64,000 nt of DNA from Clostridium grantii DSM 8605 (GCF_900129965.1 NZ_FQXM01000005.1:186001-250000), one strand, 5' to 3'. Positions 34,450 through 43,804 are shown, numbered from the stretch's first letter. The notes: generated by a model not told the origin, from the letters alone. Program-made: numbers and translations.

Positions 34450-35914
34450 ATATTTAAACCGTAAAGCTATAATTCTACTTGTAATGAATATAATCCTATT
34501 TGCAGGCATATGTTGTATTGAAATAGTTACCAATGATCCTTTACTAATTAATGAACACATACATATTGTTGTTGAGGTTATAGGAGCTGTTATTATCATT
34601 TTAGTTGCTTTTATGATTACAATATACAAGCATGATTGGGAATACAATATGAGTGGCTTTATTATTGGATTTTTATTAATGGGGTTGTTTGATTTATTCC
34701 ATAGTTTTTCACCATTAGGAGATAGATTTGTATTTTTGCATAGTATTGCAGGGATTTTTGGGGGAATTGGGATTGTATCAACCATCATAATGAAAAAATT
34801 AAATTTTACAAAAATGATTAAATTAAAAAGTTTAATCATTACATCGATTATGGCTTTAATTGTAGGAACTTTAGTATTTTATTTTGATCAACTAATACCT
34901 AGAATGGTTGAGAACAATGAGTTTACAAATCTTGCAGTAGCAATCAATGTTGCAGCAGGAATTTTCTTTTTATTGAGTTCCCTGTTTTTTTATATACAAT
35001 TAACAAATAATGATAGCGAAGTTAATTTATTATTTTTCTCATCCTCCTTATTAATGGGCATTAGCAATATTACTTTTCAAATGTCTGAAGTGTGGTGCGT
35101 TACATGGTGGACATGGCATGTAACAAGGCTCATAGCATATATTATTATGTTAGGCTTTATTCTAATTCTTATTGAAGATAACCGTAAAAAGCTAGAACAA
35201 AAAAATAATGAAATACTTGAAATCAATAAGAAACTTAATGAATATACCTATATTATTAGCCACGATTTAAAAGAGCCTATAAGAAGCATTAGAACTTTTT
35301 CTGAATTTATTCTGGAAGATTATGAAGAACAATTTGATGAAACAGGAAAAGATTATTTTAATAGAATTATTTTAGCATCAAATAAAATGGCAAATATGAT
35401 TGATGATTTATTAATATTATCAAGAATCGGAAAAAAAGAGATAGAATTCAAAAACGTAGCATTGAATGATATTTTAAAAGAAATTGAGTTTGAGATGAAT
35501 GCATTTTTTAGAACAAACAATGTAACATTACATTATGCAGATTTGCCCACAATTAACTGTCAACCCATGTGGATGAAAATGGTGTTTTCAAATCTAATTA
35601 GTAATTCAATTAAGTACCATGATGAATCTAAGGAATCAGTTGAAATTAGCGTAACAATAAACAATGATCCAAAGGATAAAAACAAGTATTTAATTGATGT
35701 ATCAGATAATGGAATAGGAATTGATGAAACTCAACATGAAAAAGTTTTTGGACTTTTTAGAAGAGCCTACAGCAAGAAAGACAAAGAAGGAAGTGGTGCA
35801 GGCTTAGCTATTGTAAAATCCATTATTCAGGAACATGGTGGAGATGTATGGATTGAAGATAGCACTGTTGGGGTTGGCACAAAAATTTGTTTTACCATTA
35901 AAAAAGGAGTATAA
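34442..35914 (+). CDS. Membrane histidine kinase with MASE3-like sensor
   Basis: 490 residues. Seven to eight transmembrane helices (1-245) carry MASE3-type features (GFLLMGLFDLFHSFSP, WWTWHVTRLIAYI). Then HisKA with phospho-His in IISHDLKEPIRSIRTF and HATPase_c with N box (NLISNSIKYHDE), DNGIGID and GSGAGLAIVKSI. The HisKA type resembles those of phytochrome-like kinases, which use Rcp1-like receivers. Such a receiver follows 3 bp downstream. Confidence 0.9.
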   Translation: MTKYLNRKAIILLVMNIILFAGICCIEIVTNDPLLINEHIHIVVEVIGAVIIILVAFMITIYKHDWEYNMSGFIIGFLLMGLFDLFHSFSPLGDRFVFLHSIAGIFGGIGIVSTIIMKKLNFTKMIKLKSLIITSIMALIVGTLVFYFDQLIPRMVENNEFTNLAVAINVAAGIFFLLSSLFFYIQLTNNDSEVNLLFFSSSLLMGISNITFQMSEVWCVTWWTWHVTRLIAYIIMLGFILILIEDNRKKLEQKNNEILEINKKLNEYTYIISHDLKEPIRSIRTFSEFILEDYEEQFDETGKDYFNRIILASNKMANMIDDLLILSRIGKKEIEFKNVALNDILKEIEFEMNAFFRTNNVTLHYADLPTINCQPMWMKMVFSNLISNSIKYHDESKESVEISVTINNDPKDKNKYLIDVSDNGIGIDETQHEKVFGLFRRAYSKKDKEGSGAGLAIVKSIIQEHGGDVWIEDSTVGVGTKICFTIKKGV

Positions 35915-35917
35915 AAG

Positions 35918-36331
35918 ATGAATGATTTAATACTGATTATTGAAGATAATGATGATGATGTTCTTGTTATTGAACGTGGATTCAAAAAAGGCAAGATAGC
36001 AAATCCTTTAAAAAGGTTTGTTAATGGTAAAGAAGCACTGGATTTTATGGAAAGTATACAGAATAAATCCATAGAATTAATTCTACTAGACTTAAACATG
36101 GAAGTGATGAATGGCTTTGATTTTTTGAAAATTAGAAAAGAATCAGAAAAACTATCAAAAATTCCAGTAGTTATCTTAACATCATCACATCGTGATGAAG
36201 ATATTGAGTTAGCTTATAGCTTAGGAGCTAATGCTTATGTGGAAAAGCCAATAGATCCTAAAGAATTTATAAAAATAATTATGACTATTGAAGAGTTTTG
36301 GATAGTTCTTGCTAAGAAGCCATTGCTTTAA
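35918..36331 (+). CDS. Rcp1/CheY-like single-domain response regulator
   Basis: 137 residues: IIEDNDDDVLVIERGFKKG (acidic pocket), phospho-Asp in ILLDLNMEVMNGF, VILTSSHRDEDI and KP in YVEKPIDPKEF. The insert RFVNGKEALDFM is typical of Rcp1-type receivers that pair with phytochrome-like kinases. There is no output domain, so it acts by protein contact or phosphorelay. Same operon as the kinase and GGDEF regulator. Confidence 0.9.
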   Translation: MNDLILIIEDNDDDVLVIERGFKKGKIANPLKRFVNGKEALDFMESIQNKSIELILLDLNMEVMNGFDFLKIRKESEKLSKIPVVILTSSHRDEDIELAYSLGANAYVEKPIDPKEFIKIIMTIEEFWIVLAKKPLL

Positions 36332-36395
36332 ATCTGTATGAATTTCTTCTTTAAATGGATTAAGTTTAAACTTGTGGATTTTGTGGAAATGGTAA

Positions 36396-36671
36396 ATAAA
36401 TACTGCCACATTAGATCCTAAAGCTAAAATACTAATTAACCATAAAAATGAAGAAAGATATATTTATCTAGTTCTAAAAGAAACAATAAATAATGCTATG
36501 AAAAATAAAGAATTAGTTTTTGAGGTAAATCCTCAAGAGCTTACTACTACAATCTTACGAATGTCTAGAGGGGTAATTTTTGATTGGTGTTTAAATGAAG
36601 GAAACTATCCTTTAAAAAACAAAATACTTATGGATTTAAATTTATTACTGTCCAATTTTATAGTAGTTTAA
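36396..36671 (+). pseudogene. Relic of a TetR-family regulator (C-terminal domain)
   Basis: The open frame reads KILINHKNEERYIYLVLKET, INNAMKNKELVFEVNPQELT and MSRGVIFDWCLNEGNYPLKN, then a stop. This is the ligand-domain end of a TetR regulator (TTxLxxxxRGxxFDW, YPL pattern). In-frame TAA at 36393 and no start or HTH domain. Confidence 0.78.
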
Positions 36672-36691
36672 CTGAAATCCATATAACAAAT

Positions 36692-36743
36692 AAAGTCAAA
36701 AGGTAAGCTATAATTATACAAATAGCTTACCTTTTGGCTTTTA
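36692..36743. terminator. Bidirectional terminator
   Basis: AAAGTCAAAAGGTAAGCTAT pairs with ATAGCTTACCTTTTGGCTTT (one mismatch). Serves the minus-strand GT2 gene and read-through from the left. Confidence 0.85.
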
Positions 36744-36757
36744 TAATTTAAAACACT

Positions 36758-37813
36758 TTAGTTTATATGAGAAATTTTGGTATAACAATCATCATTATTA
36801 TTAGTAAAAACGAATTTTCTTTGTGCCCAAAAGCTAAATGAAAAAATTGAAACTTCAGCCATAAGTTTAGACATAAATAAATTTACTCCCAGTGTTTCAT
36901 TAAAAATATGAATAATGCCGTAATTTGCAAGCATTATAAAAAAGGCAAGAATAAAATATCTAGGTAAAGATTTTTTTATGGAAGAATTTTTAAACTTTGA
37001 AAACACATAAAGATTATTCATAGTATAATTAAATATTCCACTACAAACTCTAGCACCAACAACTGCAAGAAATAAATTTGAAGTAAGTAATTGTAGCAGT
37101 ATTACCAAAGTAAAGTCTAAAACAGCTGAAAGTATAGAAGAAAGACTAAACTTAATAATAGGATAATAAACCTGAGCAGAATCTTGAATTGTTCTGAAAT
37201 GTGAAGATTTATTCTCTTCCAAATAAACTGTATCTATATCAATTTCTTTAAAATCATAGCCAGCAAAATTTGCTTCTAATAATTGATTCATTTCATATTC
37301 AAATCTATGGCCAGGAATATGGCAAAGCCAATTAAGCATTGAATAATTAAATCCTCTTAGGCCCGTTTGAGTATCGTAAATTTTTACACCACTAGCAAAA
37401 GTAAAAACATTTCTTGTGATGCTGTTTCCAAAACGACTACGGAAAGGCACATTACCCTTAAATTTTCTACTACCTAGTATAATTTTATTGGAATTTTCAT
37501 CAATAGCCTCTGCAACTTTAATTATATCTTCCGGCAAATGTTGTCCATCACAATCTGCAGTAACAATTCCCTGGTTATTACCTAAACTTTTTATAAATTC
37601 AAAACCAAGTTTTAAAGCAGAGCCCTTACCTTTATTCACTTCCCCAGTAATGACTAAACAGCCCATTTCCCGGGCAATATCAAACACAATTTTATAATCA
37701 TTGCCACTTCCATCATCCACAATTAATATATCATAATCACATTTATCCTTAAGATTCTTTATAAGATTAATCATTTTATTAGTCGGCTCATAAGCTGGAA
37801 TTAATACTATCAT
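36758..37813 (-). CDS. Glycosyltransferase family 2 fused to GtrA-like membrane domain
   Basis: About 351 residues. GT2 domain (1-220): LIPAYEPTNKMINLI, ILIVDDGSG, NKGKGSALKLG, TADCDGQH, typical of dolichol/undecaprenyl-phosphate glycosyltransferases. A C-terminal GtrA domain (about 228-350) has four membrane helices (FTLVILLQLLTSNLFLAVVG). It would load a sugar on a lipid carrier and help flip it for wall polymer or lipid decoration. ATG at 37813 (MIVLIPAY) is preferred; the TTG at 37834 overlaps the AAAGGA RBS. Confidence 0.87.
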   Translation of the reverse strand: MIVLIPAYEPTNKMINLIKNLKDKCDYDILIVDDGSGNDYKIVFDIAREMGCLVITGEVNKGKGSALKLGFEFIKSLGNNQGIVTADCDGQHLPEDIIKVAEAIDENSNKIILGSRKFKGNVPFRSRFGNSITRNVFTFASGVKIYDTQTGLRGFNYSMLNWLCHIPGHRFEYEMNQLLEANFAGYDFKEIDIDTVYLEENKSSHFRTIQDSAQVYYPIIKFSLSSILSAVLDFTLVILLQLLTSNLFLAVVGARVCSGIFNYTMNNLYVFSKFKNSSIKKSLPRYFILAFFIMLANYGIIHIFNETLGVNLFMSKLMAEVSIFSFSFWAQRKFVFTNNNDDCYTKISHIN

Positions 37814-37864
37814 AATAATAACAAATCCTTTCAAATTATATTTTTTTATATTTCAAAATCAACA

Positions 37865-38803
37865 CTAATTTTCACCAATATAAATAATATCGCTGACTCC
37901 TCTTTCATCACCTTTACCAAGAGGATCATTAACTACTTCTCCCATAAAATACATAGTTGAAGAACCACCACCATCTAAATTATAAGCTTCCACACATCCA
38001 AGTTCTTCAAAAACATTTGCAAACTCAGTTAAAGTCATTCCTTTACTGTAACCAGTACTTCTACCATCTACTACTACAAAAACAAAGTGATTAGGCTCAA
38101 TCATTCCAAAACCAGTTCTGGGATTTGAATTTTCAATAGTACGATTTCCTACATTGGTATCAATAGCAGTATCTTCAAAATCTTCTGTAACTACCCCATT
38201 AGAAATAAGTATAGGACCAAAAGAGTAGGTATCCATAACTCCGCTGTCAAGTAATTCCTCTGCGCTTATTTCAGTTTCGTCATAGGTAAGCATATTTCCA
38301 TCACTGTAAAAAGCAGCACCGGTTCGAGTTGGATTATCTCTATAAAGAACACCATTACGTATCACAACACCATCATCTCTAAATCCGTAATAATCACCGT
38401 TGATGGCAAAGATTGCATTATGATTTTCAGCTATTACTGAAGTATCTTCCGTTATATTGCTACCAAAAGAATCTTTGGCAAGAGCAGAATTTAAATAAGA
38501 AGCATCACTAAGCACAACATCCGCCACATAATAAGTTATTTTGTTACTACCAGAACCAGTTTCAACGGTTTCGATATTTATTTCTATATTATCGCTTTTA
38601 TAACTAGAGGCATCGTATTCTATATCATTTGACCAGGTCACAATATCCTCAACAGGAGTACTAACAGTAACATTCTCTACTTTTGCTTCAACCTTTTCAA
38701 TCAAATAACGATCAGCCAAACCATAAAGTATAGCAGCAATTATTAAAATTATTGGTAAAATTATTATTATAGGTTTTTTATTTAATTTTCTTTTAGTTTT
38801 AAT
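37865..38803 (-). CDS. NAGPA-like phosphodiester glycosidase domain protein, membrane-anchored, ATT start
   Basis: The frame runs upstream of the first TTG (38719) through a clear anchor: KTKRKLNKKPIIIILPIILI then IAAILYGLADRY. No ATG, GTG or TTG exists between the in-frame stop (38806-38804) and that anchor. ATT at 38803-38801 lies 9 bp after AAGGAG (38818-38813), so a non-canonical ATT start is proposed (312 aa). The domain (about 100-310) carries NAGPA features: FAINGDYYGFRDDG, PRTGFGM, FVVVDGRSTGYSKGMTL and YNLDGGGSSTMYF. Relatives cleave or modify phosphodiester-linked sugars in exopolysaccharides outside the cell. Confidence 0.85.
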   Translation of the reverse strand: MKTKRKLNKKPIIIILPIILIIAAILYGLADRYLIEKVEAKVENVTVSTPVEDIVTWSNDIEYDASSYKSDNIEINIETVETGSGSNKITYYVADVVLSDASYLNSALAKDSFGSNITEDTSVIAENHNAIFAINGDYYGFRDDGVVIRNGVLYRDNPTRTGAAFYSDGNMLTYDETEISAEELLDSGVMDTYSFGPILISNGVVTEDFEDTAIDTNVGNRTIENSNPRTGFGMIEPNHFVFVVVDGRSTGYSKGMTLTEFANVFEELGCVEAYNLDGGGSSTMYFMGEVVNDPLGKGDERGVSDIIYIGEN

Positions 38804-39018
38804 TTAAATCAGCTCCTTAAAAGTGTTATTCACTAGTATATTTACATTATAAAAGAGAAAGCTTAAATTAACCTTAAATAATTAAGAAATGGTAATATAT
38901 AAAAGAATTGAATTATTGTATAAAATAAAATATAATTAAAGAAAAGGAATATTTTAATCTAAGCTTAAAAAGGATTTAAATTAATTTTATAAACTATGGG
39001 GATAGAGGTGTGTATAAT

Positions 39019-40659
39019 ATGAAAACGTTAACTTACCTTAAAAGAAAATTTAAAAAGAAAGAATCTAGACGTGGTGGTATTTTAAAAAAGACAAATTTTA
39101 TAACAGGATTTAAAAACATCAAACTAGCAAAACAACTTATAAGCTGTTTTGCATTAATAGGAATATTAACTTCATTTGTTGGAATAATTGCTTTAAAAAA
39201 TATGAATAATACTAATGAAAGCTCAATAGAAATTTACGAAAAAAGACTTTTGCCAATTACATATGTGACAGGAGTTCAAAAAAATATGCTGCTTATTAGA
39301 GCTAAACATTTATACATGCTCTCAGAAAAAGATACAGCTAAAATAAGCGAAGCAGTAGACGAAATTGAAGAATTAAAAGTAGGATATCAAGAATTAATTA
39401 CAAAATACAAAGAAACAGACTTAACAAAAGCAGAAGAAAATTATTTAATTGAATTGCAATCTAGTTTAACATCATATAATCAGTTTGCTATGATGTACGA
39501 GATGAAATTAAAGGAAAATAAATATGAAGAAGCCATGAGTTATGTAGTTAGCTTTAATGAAGCATGGGATAAAGTTAGCGAAAATATAGAACATTTAATT
39601 CAGATAAACAAAGAAGAAGCAGCTCTTTTACTAGACAATAACCAAACTTATTTTGAGGCATCCTATTTTAGAATGATACTTACTATTTTAGTAGTATTAT
39701 CAGCTGCAATTGTTTTGGGCATGTGGGTTGCAGGTTTAATTAGTAAACCAATAAATAAGTTGTTAAGTGCATCTACACAGATAGCAGAGGGAAATTTGGA
39801 TATAGAAATTGATATTCAAAACAAAAGTGAAATTGGAGTTTTAAGTACAGCATTTAACAAAATGACTTATAATATAAATCATGCATTATACAATATTAAT
39901 GAATCAGCAGAACAAGTTGCAAGTGGAGCAAATCAGGTTGCAAATTCTAGTATGTTATTATCACAAGGAGCAACGGAACAAGCAAGCGCTATTGAACAGT
40001 TATCATCAACTGTTGAAGAAATTTCAAAGCAAACCAAATATAATGCAACAAATGCAAATTTAGCTAAGAATATTACGGAAAAAGCCAAAGTTAATGCAGA
40101 AGAAAGTAAAAAGCAAATGAATGAAATGCTTAATGCAATGTCTGAAATTAATGAATCCTCCATGAATATATCAAAAGTCATAAAAGTTATAGAAGAAATT
40201 GCTTTTCAAACTAATATATTAGCACTGAATGCCGCAATTGAAGCAGCCAGAGCAGGCCAATATGGCAAAGGTTTTTCAGTAGTAGCTGAAGAGGTTAGAA
40301 ATTTAGCATTGCGCTCATCAAATGCTGCAAAAGAAACAACAGATATGATAGAAGGGTCTGTTAAAAAAGTTGAAGTAGGTAGTAAAATTGCAAATCTAAC
40401 ATCAAACGAACTTAATAATATAGTGCAAGATGTTTCTAAAGCAGCTAAATTAGTTGGAGATATAGCTCTAGCGTCAAATGAACAAGCTATAGGGGCAGAC
40501 CAAGTTAATCGAAGTATCAATCAAATAACTAAGGTGGTTCAAACTACTTCATCTACCTCAGAAGAAACAGCATCTGCAAGTGAAGAACTTTCAGGACAAG
40601 CTGCTATATTAAAAGAACAAGTAGGAAATTTTAAATTGAAAAATAACAAATCAGAATAA
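39019..40659 (+). CDS. Methyl-accepting chemotaxis protein
   Basis: About 546 residues. A basic N-terminus, transmembrane helix (about 46-66), a four-helix-bundle sensor of 4HB_MCP type (extracellular, about 67-215), second helix (MILTILVVLSAAIVLGMWV), HAMP (LISKPINKLLSASTQIAEGN) and a signalling domain with the conserved hairpin EIAFQTNILALNAAIEAARA. It senses an external ligand and controls CheA. ATG at 39019 has GAGGTG 8 bp upstream; the in-frame GTG at 39010 lies within that RBS. Confidence 0.93.
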   Translation: MKTLTYLKRKFKKKESRRGGILKKTNFITGFKNIKLAKQLISCFALIGILTSFVGIIALKNMNNTNESSIEIYEKRLLPITYVTGVQKNMLLIRAKHLYMLSEKDTAKISEAVDEIEELKVGYQELITKYKETDLTKAEENYLIELQSSLTSYNQFAMMYEMKLKENKYEEAMSYVVSFNEAWDKVSENIEHLIQINKEEAALLLDNNQTYFEASYFRMILTILVVLSAAIVLGMWVAGLISKPINKLLSASTQIAEGNLDIEIDIQNKSEIGVLSTAFNKMTYNINHALYNINESAEQVASGANQVANSSMLLSQGATEQASAIEQLSSTVEEISKQTKYNATNANLAKNITEKAKVNAEESKKQMNEMLNAMSEINESSMNISKVIKVIEEIAFQTNILALNAAIEAARAGQYGKGFSVVAEEVRNLALRSSNAAKETTDMIEGSVKKVEVGSKIANLTSNELNNIVQDVSKAAKLVGDIALASNEQAIGADQVNRSINQITKVVQTTSSTSEETASASEELSGQAAILKEQVGNFKLKNNKSE

Positions 40660-40794
40660 ATTCAGAGGAAAAATAAAATATCTATTTGTATCTGTTTTTG
40701 TGCTGTAATAAAATAAACTGAAAATATTAAATCACAAAGTAAAGAAGATAAATATAATCATAAGATTTAGGAAATTATATTTATAAGGAAGTAG

Positions 40795-42018
40795 GTGATT
40801 TATATAGATATTCAATATGTACAAGGAGAAAGTATATTTACGAGAGTTAATAGGGAAATTAAGCAATCTGAATATTTAAAAGAGGACATTGAAACAGAGG
40901 TGATAATAGTAGGTGGTGGAGTAACGGGGGCAACTTTAGCATATTATTTTACAAAAAACAATATCAATGCTGTTATTCTAGAAAAATCAAGAATTGCCCA
41001 TGGAAGTACTAGTATAACAACTTCCCTTCTTCAATATGAACTGGATAGTAATGTTGGAGAATTAAAGACACATACATCTGAGGATAACATTATAAAATCC
41101 TATGAACTAGGACTAAAAGCTTTAAATGAAATTAAAGAGTTTATAAAAGAATACGGCAATAGATGTGATTTTCAAATAGCAGATAGTTTTTTATATACTG
41201 CAAAAGATATAGAAAAAAAACAAATTGAAGAAGAATATAAGTTTAGAAGAAAAGCAGGATTTCCGGTAGAATTTATTGATGAAAACAAGAATCCATTTTC
41301 TTTTAATATAAAAGCTGGTTTGCTAAGTATAGAAGGAGGGGCTAAATTAGATCCTTATAAATTTACTCATGATTTATTAAATGAAAGTTGCAAAAAAGGA
41401 TTAAAAGTTTATGAAAATAGTGAAGTTATAAGGGTAGATTATAGTGAAAAGGGAGTTACCGTAGAAACTGTATATGGACATAAAGTAAAAGGAAAAATTA
41501 TTATAGTTGCCACTGGATACAATACTGAACTTTTTACAAAAAGGAACTTTGGAATTAAAACTACTACTTTTAATATAGCAACTAAACCAATAAATAATAT
41601 AAAAGAAATTTATAAGAGCGTGGTAGTGAGAGATAATGAAGACCCCTATAATTATTTAAGAACAACCAGTGATAACAGAATAATAATTGGTGGGGAAGAT
41701 ATTAATTTTATCCCAGAAATATTTAATGAAGAATTGTGTAATAAAAGCTATGATAAGTTAGAGCAAAGGCTAAAAAATATGTTCCCCCATTTAAATATTG
41801 ATGTGGAATACAGATACTGTGGGGCTTTCGCCTCAACTCAAGATAACTTAGGATTTCTAGGGAAAGACCCAAAAAATTCAAAACTATGGTATGGACTAGG
41901 TTATGGAGCTAATGGTATTTTATATGCTGTGCTAGGTGGAATGATGTTGAGTAAATTATATCTGGGAGAAGAAGTAAAGGATTTGAAACTTTTTGATGTA
42001 GGAAGATTTGACTCGTAA
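40795..42018 (+). CDS. FAD-dependent oxidoreductase (DAO/glycine oxidase type)
   Basis: 407 residues. FAD-binding Rossmann motif VIIVGGGVTGATLAYYFTKNNINAVILEK, a second ATG motif (IIIVATGYNTELF) and a C-terminal GYGANGILYAVLGG that binds flavin. The DAO fold oxidises amines, amino acids or glycerol-3-phosphate. No Rieske domain is fused. It starts at GTG behind AAGGAAG. The spore photoproduct lyase gene follows after 21 bp, likely one transcript. Confidence 0.85.
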   Translation: MIYIDIQYVQGESIFTRVNREIKQSEYLKEDIETEVIIVGGGVTGATLAYYFTKNNINAVILEKSRIAHGSTSITTSLLQYELDSNVGELKTHTSEDNIIKSYELGLKALNEIKEFIKEYGNRCDFQIADSFLYTAKDIEKKQIEEEYKFRRKAGFPVEFIDENKNPFSFNIKAGLLSIEGGAKLDPYKFTHDLLNESCKKGLKVYENSEVIRVDYSEKGVTVETVYGHKVKGKIIIVATGYNTELFTKRNFGIKTTTFNIATKPINNIKEIYKSVVVRDNEDPYNYLRTTSDNRIIIGGEDINFIPEIFNEELCNKSYDKLEQRLKNMFPHLNIDVEYRYCGAFASTQDNLGFLGKDPKNSKLWYGLGYGANGILYAVLGGMMLSKLYLGEEVKDLKLFDVGRFDS

Positions 42019-42039
42019 TAATATTAAAGGAGAGAAAAA

Positions 42040-43062
42040 ATGTTTTTACCAAACAGAATAATATTTCAAAAAGATACACAAAACTACCCAATAGCTAAGG
42101 AAATTCTAGCCACCTTCAAAGATAATCCCAAAGTTGAAATTATAAATTTAACGTCTAATCAAGTAAAAAAACATATTCCAGGAGATGATTTATCTGCTCA
42201 ATATAAAGAAGGAAAGAAAACTTTAGTGGTGGGAATTAAGACTGGTTTAAAATTTCAATCCTGTAAACCTTCAGCTCATTATCAACTTCCTTTGGTATCA
42301 GGCTGTATGGGCCAATGTGAATATTGTTATTTAAACACCAATATGGGAGATAAATCTTATGTAAAAGTTTTTGCCAATATAGATGATATTTTAATGCAAG
42401 CAGAGAAGTATATAAATGAGAGATTGCCAGAGATAACAATATTCGAAGGAGCGGCAACCTCAGACCCAATACCTGTAGAACCTTATACTCATTCTTTAGA
42501 AAAAGCTATAACTTATTTCGGGGATAATGAAAATGCTAGATTTAGATTTGTAACAAAATATAATGATGTGGATTCGTTGATTAACATAAAACATAATGGA
42601 CATACTGAAATCAGATTTAGTCTTAATACCTCCACTATAATAAATGAATATGAGAATTTTACAGCTTCGGTTGATAAAAGAATAGAAGCAAGCATAAAAA
42701 TGGCAAAAGCAGGTTATCCCATAGGATTTCTAATTGCACCCGTATTTATTTATCCTAACTGGAAACAAGAATATCATGATTTATTAGTACAATTAAGTAG
42801 AAAACTTCCAAAAGATTTAAAGTATCCAGTAACTTTTGAGATTATATCACACCGTTACACCACAGCAGCCAAAAATATAATATCTCAGGTATTTCCCGAA
42901 AGCAAGCTACCTATGATTGATGAAGACCGTAAGTATAAATATGGGCAATTTGGATATGGAAAATATGTTTATCCTAAAGAAAATTTAGAAGAAATGAAAG
43001 AGTTTTTTATAAAAGAAATAGAAGAATTATTTGAAAATAAAGAAGTGAAGTACATTATATAG
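42040..43062 (+). CDS. splB: Spore photoproduct lyase (radical SAM)
   Basis: 340 residues with the radical SAM Cys motif C-x3-C-x2-C in SGCMGQCEYCYLNTN, plus FLPNRIIFQKD at the start. It repairs the thymine dimer 5-thyminyl-5,6-dihydrothymine formed in UV-exposed spores, using S-adenosylmethionine. This identifies the organism as an endospore former. RBS AAAGGAG. A GC-rich terminator follows. Confidence 0.95.
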   Translation: MFLPNRIIFQKDTQNYPIAKEILATFKDNPKVEIINLTSNQVKKHIPGDDLSAQYKEGKKTLVVGIKTGLKFQSCKPSAHYQLPLVSGCMGQCEYCYLNTNMGDKSYVKVFANIDDILMQAEKYINERLPEITIFEGAATSDPIPVEPYTHSLEKAITYFGDNENARFRFVTKYNDVDSLINIKHNGHTEIRFSLNTSTIINEYENFTASVDKRIEASIKMAKAGYPIGFLIAPVFIYPNWKQEYHDLLVQLSRKLPKDLKYPVTFEIISHRYTTAAKNIISQVFPESKLPMIDEDRKYKYGQFGYGKYVYPKENLEEMKEFFIKEIEELFENKEVKYII

Positions 43063-43070
43063 CTTTGAAA

Positions 43071-43106
43071 AAAGGGGGTGCTCAAAATTGTGCACCCCTC
43101 CCTTTG
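43071..43106 (+). terminator. Terminator after splB
   Basis: GGGGTGC and GCACCCC arms with a loop TCAAAATTGT, followed by TCCCTTTGTATT. Confidence 0.75.
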
Positions 43107-43127
43107 TATTGGAAAATAGTAGTTTAA

Positions 43128-43235
43128 CGCATAGTAAGTGGAATTGTAAATATCATATGGAATGAATTTAGAAGGATGCTAGAGTATAAAGCAAAATGGT
43201 ATGGTAGAGAAATAATAATAGCATCATCAAATTGA
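43128..43235 (+). pseudogene. Relic of an IS605-type TnpB protein
   Basis: The frame reads IWNEFRRMLEYKAKWYGREI then IIASSN and a stop. This matches the conserved W-x-EFRRMLEYKAxWYGR...IAPSN segment of IS200/IS605 TnpB just before its zinc motif. About 35 codons remain between stops, so it is a dead fragment. Confidence 0.8.
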
Positions 43236-43272
43236 ATTAAAATAACTGGAATAGTAGCAGATGCAATAATGG
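43230..43272 (+). repeat. Partial duplicate of the downstream haem-protein gene
   Basis: 43 bases match 43598-43640 with about five differences (GAATTAAAATAAC[T/A]GGAAT... core). It abuts the TnpB relic. This suggests a rearrangement or an old tandem gene copy of the protein below. Confidence 0.75.
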
Positions 43273-43354
43273 ATAAATTATTTCTTGTTTGTATACCACT
43301 GAAGAAAAATAGTGGTATAATAAATAAAAATATATTTTCAAAGGGGAAATGATT

Positions 43355-43765
43355 ATGAAAACAGCAAATTTAATAGGAATTTTAGGTTGGGTAACAATTA
43401 TAAGTTTTACTATAGCAATTTTGAATTTTGTTATGAAGTATATCAATAAAAAATATATTAATAAATTAGGAAAAGACAAAAAGCAAATAGTGGACATGTA
43501 TAGAAAAATAATGAAGATAGTTGTTAAAAATCATAAGCTAGCAGGAACTATAGCTGTAGTATCTGTACTAGCTCATTTTATAATAGCGTTTTCAGCAAAT
43601 CGAATTAAAATAACAGGAATAATAGCAGCCGCAATAATGGCTAGTATATTTGCATTGGGGATTTATGGCGCATATATTAATAAAACTCGTAAAGGAATTT
43701 GGCTTAAAATCCATCGTTTATTAGCTTTTGCATTAGTAGTAGCTATTTTGGTTCATATTATATAA
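43355..43765 (+). CDS. Small membrane protein, putative di-haem b-type cytochrome
   Basis: About 136 residues and four hydrophobic helices. Two helices each carry a pair of His 14 residues apart: N-H-KLAGTIAVVSVLA-H-F and I-H-RLLAFALVVAILV-H-I. This H-x13-H spacing in two helices is the layout for two stacked haems in ferric-reductase-like or cytochrome b proteins. ATG at 43355 has AAGGGG 8 bp upstream; an ATG two codons earlier is too close to the RBS. Electron partner unknown. Confidence 0.75.
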   Translation: MKTANLIGILGWVTIISFTIAILNFVMKYINKKYINKLGKDKKQIVDMYRKIMKIVVKNHKLAGTIAVVSVLAHFIIAFSANRIKITGIIAAAIMASIFALGIYGAYINKTRKGIWLKIHRLLAFALVVAILVHII

Positions 43766-43767
43766 AA

Positions 43768-43804
43768 AATTACACTGCTCAATTTTGAGCAGTGTAATTT
43801 TATA
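43768..43804 (+). terminator. Terminator after haem-protein gene
   Basis: AATTACACTGCTCAA and TTGAGCAGTGTAATT perfect arms with a 2-nt loop, then TTAT. Confidence 0.85.

Larger units (their letters stand above)
36332..36757 (+). other. 426-bp gap with TetR relic and terminator
   Basis: Apart from the TetR C-terminal relic (36396-36671) and the bidirectional hairpin (36692-36743), nothing coding is seen. The first 60 bp show short protein-like stretches but no coherent frame. Confidence 0.6.

Noticed and set aside
36221..36409. 62-aa minus-strand frame near the TetR relic
   Set aside because: No RBS or similarity; it overlaps the end of the receiver gene.
37416..37697. 93-aa plus-strand frame inside the GT2 gene
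   Set aside because: Antisense of conserved GT2 motifs.
43237..43497. 86-aa minus-strand frame before the haem-protein gene
   Set aside because: Antisense hydrophobic shadow of the plus-strand membrane gene start.
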